Below are positions 45,103-52,540 of a stretch of DNA of 64,000 bases, piece by piece (position 1 is the stretch's first letter; every line of letters begins with the position of its first letter). The notes below the pieces were generated by a model, which saw nothing but the letters and a program-made list of their open reading frames with translations, ran no database searches and was not told where the DNA came from. The stretch comes from Berkiella sp963829835. Lineage in GTDB: Bacteria > Pseudomonadota > Gammaproteobacteria > Berkiellales > Berkiellaceae. The translations under genes and the position numbers were made by a program. The stretch lies in assembly GCA_963829835.1 (NCBI GenBank), contig CAWHKC010000003.1, positions 186,001 through 250,000 on the forward strand, written 5' to 3'.

Positions 45103-47646
45103 ATGAGTTTAAATGGCGCACGCCCTAAGTTTGTTAAGGAGATATTGTATAAGATTTTACTATACCTAAAAAAACCGAGACTCCCCATCAATAAAGAAAT
45201 AACCCAATATGCCACTTCACAGCTTTTCTTAGATGAATCTAAAGAAGCGCGACGATGGACAGGCAGATTTATGGTGCTTTTGGCACAACGAGAGGTATTT
45301 TATGATCCCCTTAATACTCATCAAACTTTTGAACAGCATTTAAAGCGCAAGAACATCCCGGCAAAGCTGCGTCTTGCCTTTATTTCGCATTCTCTTAGAA
45401 AAAATAAGGATGCGCGTCTTTCCAATGAAAGCCTTGGCTTTGTTAACTTTTGTTTAGGCAAACTTTATCTTTTACCTGAAGTGGTGCCTATCATCTACTA
45501 TTTATTGATAAGAAACAAGAATGGTTTAAATCCATTGCTAGATGACCTAAGAGTTTTGCGTGAAAACGCAAGTGTGATAAAAGCCATACTTGAAGGGTTA
45601 AGTAAAGTTATGCCGCATCTGGATTCAAAACACATTTTGGGTTTATTGGAAACGTTAAAGTCATTGTGTGAGGATGATAATGTAAGTATTGAGGCAGGCC
45701 AAGCGTTACATTCAGCCATTACGCACCTTAATCCAGAGCACACCTTGAGTTTGGCCCAGGACTTCAAGACATGGTGTAGGGATGATAACTTGGCTGTAAG
45801 ACAAGCTGGAGTCCAAGGCTTAATCAAAGTCATCGTACATCTTGATTTAGCAGAGGTTTTGAGTTTGCTGGAAACAATCAGGAGATGGTGCGCAAGCAAT
45901 GCTTGGGGAGCAAGAAATGCTGGAGATTCAGCGTTAAGTGAAGTGATAGCACATCTTAATTCAGAACATGTCATAAGTGCGCAGGAAACGCTCATGGCGT
46001 GGACGACAGATGATACTTGGATTATAAGACTAGCCGGAGCCAAAGGTTTAGGCCAAATAGTTGTGCATCTTGATTCAGCGCAAGTTTTGATTTTGTTGAA
46101 AACCTTCAAAAGATGGTGTAGGGACGATTTTTGGCTAACAAGAGAATCTGGTGCACATGCGCTAAGCGAAGCTATTGCCCATCTTCATTCAAAGCAAATC
46201 TTGGAATTGAAGGAAACATTCAAGAAATGGTGTAAGAATAAAGATTGGATAATAAGACTAACCGGTGTCCAAGCCTTAACCAAAGCCATAGCATCTCTTG
46301 ATTCAGAGCATGTCTTGAGTTTGCTCGAAATGCTTAAGACATGGTGTGAGAGCGATTGTGAGAATGATGCTATAGCACAAAGACTTGCGGGTGTCCAAGT
46401 GTTAACCACAGCTTTACTGCTTCTTGATTCAGGGTACGCGGTGAATTTAGTGGGCACGTTGGTGAAATTGTCTGGCGATAACAATGATAATGTAAGTAGA
46501 GCAGCCGTTCAAGGATTTAACATAACTATGGCACGTTTTGATTCAAAACAGATCTTAGGTTTGCTAGAAACGTTTAAAACATGGTGTGAAAATGATAATT
46601 GGCAGGTAAGACATGCTGGGGCTCAAGCGTTAAACATACTCATAGAGCAGCATAATTCAGAACAGGCCTTAAGTTTGCTAGAAACGCTCAAGAGGTTGTG
46701 CTGCGATGAAATGGGTGAAGTAAGAGAAGCTGGTGCTTGTGCATTAAACACAGCCATAACTCGTCTTGATTCAAAGCACGTTTTATGTTTACAGCAAACG
46801 CTTATGATATTGTGTGAGGATGATGATGAGGAAGTAAGAAAAGCAGCAGCCCAAGGGTTAAGCAAAGTCATGATTCATCTTAGTTCAGAAGACAGCCTGC
46901 AATTGCTAGAAACGTTTAAGAGTAGGTGTAGGGATGATAACGTGAATGTAAGAGATGCCGGAGCTTCGGTGTTAAGTGAAATGATAGGATATCTTAATTC
47001 AGTGCTTATCGTGAGTTTGACGCAAACCATCGAGCTATTGTGTAAGGATGAGGATCTAGAGGTAAGAGAAGCCGGAGCAAGGGCATTAAGTAAAGCCATA
47101 ACGCGCCTTGATTCATCATCCATATTAAATTTGCTAAATACGGTTGTGAAATTGTGTGAGGATCGTGAAGAAGAAGTAAGACTGGCCGCCGCTTGCGCAT
47201 TAAGCGAGGCTGTAGCGCGTCTTGATTCAGAGCAGCTATTGAGTTTTGTCATATTGTTCCAGAGATTGTGTGATAGTACCTATTTGGGAGTAGGAAAAGC
47301 TGCAGCCCAAGGGTTAGAGAAAGCCATGACGCATCTTGATTCAGAGCAGATTAGAATAATTTTAAAAACCGAATTTATGCCAGATATTAGTGCTATTATT
47401 TATGATGGCATTTCCAGACTATGGTCGTCGAATGATGTTTTTCGAAACAATATACTTGCCTGTCCCGTGGCCCCTTTACTACCCCAGTGCCACCAAACTG
47501 GCGTCTTGAGTTTTCTCAATCCACATGATGACATTTTATTCCAATTTGAAGGAATGAGATTGGAGGATAGAGATGAGGGTAAAGCTGAAGAAGATGAGAT
47601 TGATGAATTAAGTATGCGTTGCGCTGTTTTAAATTTAAATGGATGA
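45103..47646 (+). CDS. HEAT-repeat protein, paralog 2
   Basis: 847 residues, same plan as the preceding gene but with 15 full HEAT-like repeats instead of 16. N-terminal domain and C-terminal cap are highly conserved between the two; the middle repeats differ more, and repeats 8 and 9 (LDSGYAVNL; FDSKQILGLLET) are the most alike between copies. The SD (TGAGGTTG) lies in the 9-bp gap after paralog 1, so the two are co-transcribed and probably arose by tandem duplication followed by repeat loss or gain. Function unknown; probable scaffold. Confidence 0.8.
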   Translation: MSLNGARPKFVKEILYKILLYLKKPRLPINKEITQYATSQLFLDESKEARRWTGRFMVLLAQREVFYDPLNTHQTFEQHLKRKNIPAKLRLAFISHSLRKNKDARLSNESLGFVNFCLGKLYLLPEVVPIIYYLLIRNKNGLNPLLDDLRVLRENASVIKAILEGLSKVMPHLDSKHILGLLETLKSLCEDDNVSIEAGQALHSAITHLNPEHTLSLAQDFKTWCRDDNLAVRQAGVQGLIKVIVHLDLAEVLSLLETIRRWCASNAWGARNAGDSALSEVIAHLNSEHVISAQETLMAWTTDDTWIIRLAGAKGLGQIVVHLDSAQVLILLKTFKRWCRDDFWLTRESGAHALSEAIAHLHSKQILELKETFKKWCKNKDWIIRLTGVQALTKAIASLDSEHVLSLLEMLKTWCESDCENDAIAQRLAGVQVLTTALLLLDSGYAVNLVGTLVKLSGDNNDNVSRAAVQGFNITMARFDSKQILGLLETFKTWCENDNWQVRHAGAQALNILIEQHNSEQALSLLETLKRLCCDEMGEVREAGACALNTAITRLDSKHVLCLQQTLMILCEDDDEEVRKAAAQGLSKVMIHLSSEDSLQLLETFKSRCRDDNVNVRDAGASVLSEMIGYLNSVLIVSLTQTIELLCKDEDLEVREAGARALSKAITRLDSSSILNLLNTVVKLCEDREEEVRLAAACALSEAVARLDSEQLLSFVILFQRLCDSTYLGVGKAAAQGLEKAMTHLDSEQIRIILKTEFMPDISAIIYDGISRLWSSNDVFRNNILACPVAPLLPQCHQTGVLSFLNPHDDILFQFEGMRLEDRDEGKAEEDEIDELSMRCAVLNLNG

Positions 47647-47680
47647 CGCTAGTTTTAGTCAAGATTGTAGGTAAAACTTA

Positions 47681-47806
47681 TCATTATCAGGAATTTCCTG
47701 GCATTTTTTCTTATTTTAATTTGGTAAACTCGCCTAAATAATTGTGCTAGGCAACTGTTTATAAAACGGGTCTGTCACAAGGTAAGTTTTGTGAGGCCTG
47801 TGATAA
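47681..47806 (+). promoter_or_regulatory. Composite upstream element, copy I
   Basis: Palindrome CAGGAATTTCCTG (47688-47700), GCATTTTTTCTT, GGTAAACT (47723-47730, spacing 22), then AATTGTGCTAGGC, TTATAAAACGGGTCTGTCAC and the stem TCACAAGG/CCTGTGA (47775-47782 with 47797-47803). Compared with copies B and C the fifth pair of this stem changes from G-C to A-T on both sides, a compensatory change. The AGCTTCCTC arm is missing. ATG 47828 follows. Confidence 0.7.
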
Positions 47807-47827
47807 TATCATTTTTGGAGAAGATAC

Positions 47828-48286
47828 ATGAAATTTGGTGTAGAAAAAATAGCTGAGCTGGGTGAGCTTTTATATGAAATAACGCCCTCAGGCGGCAAAG
47901 TGAAATCAGTGACCACATTTAAAAGCGTGGTGGGAACAATTCAATTTAAATATAAAAAAGAGAAACCCGCAGCTCCTTGCGCTGAGGAAAAGCGACCAGA
48001 AGAAAAAAATCAGGTTGAATTTGATCCCAATCATGCCTTGAACATGCTCGCAAAGGCACTATCAGATAAGCTTATGGCTATCAAACCGGAAAATGTAGAA
48101 GAAATGGATTCAATCACAACTATTGGGGTTGGTTCTATTTTCTTTGATTTCAATATTAATTTGAGAAAAGCAGAAAAAGCGAAAGATGAAGAAGCGCTTA
48201 AAAGACATCTCGATGAGATCCCCAAAGATGAAGAAAAAAGCAAATCAAAAAAGGTAAAAGCAAAACCTCTGGGTTTAGCTGAATAA
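47828..48286 (+). CDS. Small charged protein of unknown function
   Basis: 152 residues. A ~55-residue N-terminal part (KIAELGELLYEITPSGGKVKS) is followed by a Lys/Glu/Pro-rich linker, a compact central part with IGVGSIFFDFNI, and a very charged C-terminal helix ending in Lys-rich sequence. No signal peptide, membrane segment or recognised domain. TTTGGAG precedes the ATG. It has copy I upstream, which links it to the island set. Confidence 0.6.
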   Translation: MKFGVEKIAELGELLYEITPSGGKVKSVTTFKSVVGTIQFKYKKEKPAAPCAEEKRPEEKNQVEFDPNHALNMLAKALSDKLMAIKPENVEEMDSITTIGVGSIFFDFNINLRKAEKAKDEEALKRHLDEIPKDEEKSKSKKVKAKPLGLAE

Positions 48287-48338
48287 TTAGATTTAATGAT
48301 GGAATCTTACGCGGCAAAAGTGACAAAGTAGGAAGGGC

Positions 48339-48395
48339 ATGATCTTGTTATAGTAACAAAAACATAGAATTTCACAGCATTTTTGCTTTTAATGG
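48339..48395 (+). promoter_or_regulatory. Composite upstream element, copy J (degenerate)
   Basis: ATGATCTTGTTATA (48339-48352) matches the module seen in copies A and E. It is followed by ATAGAATTTCACAGCATTTTTGCTTTTAA, which keeps the GCATTTTT part but has lost the CAGG/CCTG symmetry and GGTAAACT. It is a decayed or distant relative, upstream of the exported protein gene at 48439. Confidence 0.35.
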
Positions 48396-48438
48396 AATTT
48401 ACAATTAGAATGCTCTTTTTCTTTGTTGAGTAACTAAT

Positions 48439-49380
48439 ATGAAAATTCTAACTAAGTGTTTATCTACAATATTGTTGCTGACAATTTCGTTAAGTGTATA
48501 CGCAAGCAAATATGATTCTTTAGCACTTGCGCAAGAGTTGGTCGAAAAATCAAATTTGAACACTTATGCAACTCAAGTGGCAATTGATGCGATGTTGTCA
48601 GTGACAACCATTGAGGAAGATGAAAAAGACTCAATGATGGAATTTATTGATGCGATGAAAGAAGTGTATGCTGAGGATATACAAAAAGAATTAGCTGAAG
48701 GCTTAGTAAAATATTACAGCGATGATGAATTAAGAACGATATCTAATCTTTTTGAAAATCCCTCGATTAGCAAAACCTTTAAAGCCTATTATGAAACTTT
48801 TCTTTCTGGTGACAATGAACACAAAGAAGAATTACAACGTTTTGAAAAAAATGTACAGTCATTGAAAGATAATATAGATGGAAAAAAAAGGGGCTTTCCC
48901 AATTACGTAAAGCATATTCATTACGGGAAAAAATATAGTGATGATAATTTATTAAAAATGCTAAGGTTAATGGACGGATTGAAAGGTAATTCTATTGTTG
49001 CTTATGATAAATGGGCACAAGACAAAAAAACACAGTACTTATCCTTGATAAAGGATATGCACCCTGAGCTAAAGCGATATCCAAACCACCTTGACAAACT
49101 TTATGATGCCACTTTTGATACTTTTCGTATCTACTGGCGCCTAAAAGATAATCAAACTGTATCGGAAAATGACTTTCGTATAACGGCTTCCCAACTTGAA
49201 AGCAATGAATCATTTAGAAGATTTTTTATTGAAATATATTCTATTCCTAAAGCACTGAATGAATCGATAATGAAAAAATATAAATTGATGAAAAAATTAG
49301 AAGAGTCCGCCACTAAAAAGCAAAGATCTTCTGACAAAAATAGCTTTCCAAAAACACCCACAACGACATATCAAATTTAA
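48439..49380 (+). CDS. Exported protein, DUF2059-like
   Basis: 313 residues. A Sec signal peptide (residues 1-22, LSTILLLTISLSVYA) with probable cleavage after Ala22 predicts periplasmic or extracellular location. The region ~75-115 (ELAEGLVKYYSDDELRTISNLFENPSISKTF) resembles the DUF2059 motif, where a YYS/T-x-x-EL segment precedes a short F...SP-x-G turn. The rest is helical and charged with a Lys/Ser-rich tail. Function unknown. A decayed element J lies upstream and a hairpin follows. Confidence 0.65.
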   Translation: MKILTKCLSTILLLTISLSVYASKYDSLALAQELVEKSNLNTYATQVAIDAMLSVTTIEEDEKDSMMEFIDAMKEVYAEDIQKELAEGLVKYYSDDELRTISNLFENPSISKTFKAYYETFLSGDNEHKEELQRFEKNVQSLKDNIDGKKRGFPNYVKHIHYGKKYSDDNLLKMLRLMDGLKGNSIVAYDKWAQDKKTQYLSLIKDMHPELKRYPNHLDKLYDATFDTFRIYWRLKDNQTVSENDFRITASQLESNESFRRFFIEIYSIPKALNESIMKKYKLMKKLEESATKKQRSSDKNSFPKTPTTTYQI

Positions 49381-49384
49381 GTTC

Positions 49385-49416
49385 TCGGGTACATGCGGTT
49401 CGCGTATGTACCCGGT
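49385..49416. terminator. Hairpin terminator candidate
   Basis: CGGGTACATGCG pairs with CGCGTATGTACCCG around a short loop, just after the stop of the exported-protein gene and before the convergent lipoprotein gene. The stem is long and GC-rich; there is no clean T-run, so it may act as a bidirectional barrier. Confidence 0.5.
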
Positions 49417-49445
49417 AGCGTCGTTAAATCTGAAATTAATCCTTC

Positions 49446-49760
49446 TTATTCTTCAATTGCAACATCTTGATGTTCTTCTTGAAAATTCGTTTTGCTATTC
49501 TTCATCCTTACATTACCTTTTCTGATCATAGTTTTGCCTTCATCAGCTTGAGCTTGCCCTTTATGCATAAGATTCTCACCCTTTTTCACCTCGGTGCGAC
49601 CTTTTTTAACTAAGTCATTTCCATCTTCCCACTTTTCACCCATCGCTTGAGTGTCCTTTCCTTGATGAATCATTTGTTCGCCAACAGAAGGATTATGTGA
49701 GCAAGCACCAATCATTAAGACAGCAGTAAATAATAAACCTCGATTTAGATGTTTATTCAT
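49446..49760 (-). CDS. Small lipoprotein with repeated charged motif
   Basis: 104 residues. The lipobox MIGAC places the lipidated Cys at residue 20 after a typical basic-hydrophobic signal. The mature part is built of short Gly-spaced units (MIHQGKDT, LVKKGRTEVKKGENLMHKGQAQADEGKTMIRKG) that look like repeats of about 7-11 residues, highly charged and probably helical. AAGGAA precedes the ATG. It would sit in the inner or outer membrane facing the periplasm. Role unknown; small stress-type lipoproteins have similar layouts. Confidence 0.7.
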   Translation of the reverse strand: MNKHLNRGLLFTAVLMIGACSHNPSVGEQMIHQGKDTQAMGEKWEDGNDLVKKGRTEVKKGENLMHKGQAQADEGKTMIRKGNVRMKNSKTNFQEEHQDVAIEE

Positions 49761-50015
49761 TTTATTTCCTTTTTGTTAAGTTGAATTGAAAATTAGAAAA
49801 AAACCTTTATGTAAATCATGTGGGTTATTTGCAAATGTGGTAGGGGAGAGCAAAAAATTGAATTTTTATTGGTATGTGTAGATTGATGGCGCTTAAATTT
49901 TATTTCATGCATACACTGACAATAACATGATTAGCATTGAATAGGTTAAATATAAAATAACTATTTGCATAACTTATTATAGAAAAAATGGTCTATTTGA
50001 ATATTGTTAGAGAGA

Positions 50016-51146
50016 TTAATCTGGAATGACATCTACTCGTAACCATAACGACTTCTGCCCTTGATCGCGCGATCCTGTACGATAACTAGTACCGTTTGAT
50101 ACCTGATCTTGGGCTTGATTACCCCCAAAGTAGGTCCATTTGCCAACAGGAATCATTACTGTTGTTTGTGCATTAAAAGTGGTATAGGCCGGTTGAATGG
50201 TACTACCGGCATTGGTGGCTATGGGTTGATCATTTTGAGTCGAAAGATCGAGCTTAACTTCCTTTCCAATTAATTGTGGTTTTGCATAAAAGCCATTGCT
50301 TAAGTTTTGATAATCAACAGATTGACCACCACCACTTGAATTGCCACTAGCACTACCAGATCCTGTCAATGAAGAAGTCCCTGTGGCTGCTGTTGTGTTT
50401 GCGCCTGTGGTCGCTGCGCTTGCGGATGCTGAGGTCGTTGCGCCGGCGGTTGTTCCGAAGCTGGTCGTTGTTCCGGTGCCAGAGGTTGTTCTGCTGCCAG
50501 TAGCTGTTGCAGATGCGGTTGTTCCGATACTAGATGTTCCTGTGGCCGTTCCTGGGGTAGATCCTGTCGTTGTGCGAGTGCCTGATCTTTGGCCTTTTAG
50601 TGAACTTTGACTTTGAAAATTGGATTGACCACCAAATTGTTCGGTAATCAAAGGAATTGTAACACCGGTTTGAATAAAAGCGACTTGGCCGTTATCAACC
50701 CGAATGGTACTGACTTGACGTTGGCTTTCACTATTAGTGCTGATAGAAAGTGTGTGATAGCCAGAGGTATCTTGACCAAAAGTGACATCACCGTTTGGAC
50801 TTATCGATTCAATTTCACTGGGTTTATCGTGGCCATTAGAAACGGTGATCATCAGCTTTTTGGGAGCGATATCGATTTGTTCAATAATGGATTTTAATGC
50901 AGTGATATTATCGGGTGTTGATTGTATTATCAGTTGGTTATTAATGGGTTTAATTTGTCCACCTTTTGCAAGAAAAGGGGTTAGCGTTGGCAAGATATCT
51001 TGTGGTAAAACATAGTTCAGGGTAATCACTTCAGTTTGTAAATTAGGGCTTGCTTGTTCTTCTTCTGCGCTCGCTAAATGAGCGCAGGCAAGTTGAACAA
51101 ACAAACAGAAGCCGACGACTGTTCTAAAAAGGAGTGATTGGTTCAT
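50016..51146 (-). CDS. Exported protein with secretin N-type domain and Thr/Ser/Gly-rich linker
   Basis: 376 residues. A Sec signal peptide ends near AHLASA (residue ~27). Residues ~35-95 (VITLNYVLPQDILPTLTPFL...IIQSTPDNITALKSIIEQID) match the short N-domain of secretins (NolW-like N1/N2), where two strands and helices form subunit contacts. No secretin channel domain follows; instead there is a second beta region, a ~100-residue Thr/Ser/Gly/Ala low-complexity tract (~185-285) and a C-terminal beta-rich part. It may be a periplasmic accessory protein or a secretin-like relative. It starts 27 bp after purB and may be in that operon; AAGGG precedes the ATG. Confidence 0.65.
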   Translation of the reverse strand: MNQSLLFRTVVGFCLFVQLACAHLASAEEEQASPNLQTEVITLNYVLPQDILPTLTPFLAKGGQIKPINNQLIIQSTPDNITALKSIIEQIDIAPKKLMITVSNGHDKPSEIESISPNGDVTFGQDTSGYHTLSISTNSESQRQVSTIRVDNGQVAFIQTGVTIPLITEQFGGQSNFQSQSSLKGQRSGTRTTTGSTPGTATGTSSIGTTASATATGSRTTSGTGTTTSFGTTAGATTSASASAATTGANTTAATGTSSLTGSGSASGNSSGGGQSVDYQNLSNGFYAKPQLIGKEVKLDLSTQNDQPIATNAGSTIQPAYTTFNAQTTVMIPVGKWTYFGGNQAQDQVSNGTSYRTGSRDQGQKSLWLRVDVIPD

Positions 51147-51172
51147 GATACAAACCCTTCAGTTGAGCCTTT

Positions 51173-52540
51173 TTAGAATATAGATGATAATTTCTCGGCA
51201 ATCCCAATATATTTACTGGGTGTTAACGCTTTCAAATTTTTCTTAACATCCGCTGGTAACTCAAGCGAATCAATGAACTGACCCAAGAGTTCAGGCGTGA
51301 TTTTCTTACCCCTAGTGAGAGCTTTCAATTTTTCATAAGGTTGCGCGATATGGTAGCGTCGCATGACGGTTTGAATTGCCTCGCTAAGCACTTCCCAATT
51401 GTCATTTAAATCTTTTTCAATGGCTTCTTGATTAAGAGCAAGTTTATTGTTACCTCTTTGTAGCGATTTAAGCGCAATCAGCATATAACCACAAGCCACG
51501 CCAATATTACGTAGTACGGTGGAATCCGTTAAATCTCTTTGCCAACGAGAAATGGGGAGCTTCTGTGCAAAATGGTCGAACAGCGCATTCGCCATCCCTA
51601 AATTGCCTTCGGCATTTTCAAAATAAATCGGATTGACTTTGTGAGGCATGGTTGAAGAGCCCACTTCGGTTGCTACCACTTTTTGTTTAAAGTAACCCAG
51701 CGAAATATATCCCCAAATATCGCGACTATAATCGATAAGGATAGTGTTGATACGCACCAGGCAATGAAAGTACTCAGCCATGGCATCATGCGGTTCAATT
51801 TGAGTTGTCATTGGATTAAAAGTTAAGCCTAATGAGGCGACAAATTTTGCGGTGATATCGTGCCAATTGACTTCAGGAAAAGCAGCAATATGGGCATTAT
51901 AATTTCCCACTGCGCCATTCATTTTGCCTAAAATTTCGAGTGTCTTAAACTGCTCAATTTGACGATTTAGCCTTGCTAAAACATTGGCGATTTCTTTACC
52001 GACAGTTGTGGGTGAAGCCACTTGACCATGGGTGCGTGCAAGCATTGGGACATTGGCATATTCTTTTACCATTGTTTGCAATTGATTCATCACATTTTTT
52101 AATTGTGGTAGTAAAATTTTGTCACGACAATCCATCAACATTAAACCATAAGAAAGATTATTGATATCTTCTGAAGTGCAAGCAAAATGAACATATTCTG
52201 TTAGTTTATCAAGCGAATCATTAGCGTGAAGTTTTTCTTTGATGTAATATTCAACGGCTTTCACATCATGATTGGTGTTCACTTCAATGGATTTAATGGC
52301 ATAAGCATCTGTGGCATTGAAGTTTTCTATTAATTTGTTCAAATAGTCATTGGCTGCATCAGAGAGGGTTGGGATATCTTTTATGCCACTTGAAACAAGG
52401 GTTTGTAACCATTTGATTTCCACGATAAATCGATAATGTATTAAACCATACTCACTAACCAGAGCATTGAGTTCTTGGCAGTGATGATGGTATCTGCCAT
52501 CTAAAGGGGAAATCGCTGTGAGAGAGGAATGATTTGTCAT
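51173..52540 (-). CDS. purB: Adenylosuccinate lyase
   Basis: 455 residues, fumarase/aspartase superfamily. It removes fumarate from SAICAR and adenylosuccinate in purine synthesis. The N-terminus SLTAISPLDGRY, TSEDINNLSYGLM, ARTHGQVASPTTVGKE and the signature GSSTMPHKVNPI (mobile catalytic loop with Ser) are all present and length is standard. The start overlaps the stop of mnmA by 4 bp, so the two are translationally coupled. The hflD gene that commonly sits between mnmA and purB in gammaproteobacteria is absent. Confidence 0.96.
   Translation of the reverse strand: MTNHSSLTAISPLDGRYHHHCQELNALVSEYGLIHYRFIVEIKWLQTLVSSGIKDIPTLSDAANDYLNKLIENFNATDAYAIKSIEVNTNHDVKAVEYYIKEKLHANDSLDKLTEYVHFACTSEDINNLSYGLMLMDCRDKILLPQLKNVMNQLQTMVKEYANVPMLARTHGQVASPTTVGKEIANVLARLNRQIEQFKTLEILGKMNGAVGNYNAHIAAFPEVNWHDITAKFVASLGLTFNPMTTQIEPHDAMAEYFHCLVRINTILIDYSRDIWGYISLGYFKQKVVATEVGSSTMPHKVNPIYFENAEGNLGMANALFDHFAQKLPISRWQRDLTDSTVLRNIGVACGYMLIALKSLQRGNNKLALNQEAIEKDLNDNWEVLSEAIQTVMRRYHIAQPYEKLKALTRGKKITPELLGQFIDSLELPADVKKNLKALTPSKYIGIAEKLSSIF

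Noticed and set aside
43290..47252. Several minus-strand open frames inside the two HEAT genes
   Set aside because: They repeat with the HEAT period and lie entirely within strongly supported plus-strand genes; shadows.
26240..47806. Spacer elements considered as integron attC sites of a cassette array
   Set aside because: No GTTRRRY/RYYYAAC core sites, no integrase in the window, and elements lie only before genes in the same orientation.
50341..50610. Val/Ala/Pro-rich plus-strand frame
   Set aside because: Reverse reading of the Thr/Ser/Gly low-complexity tract of the secretin-domain gene.
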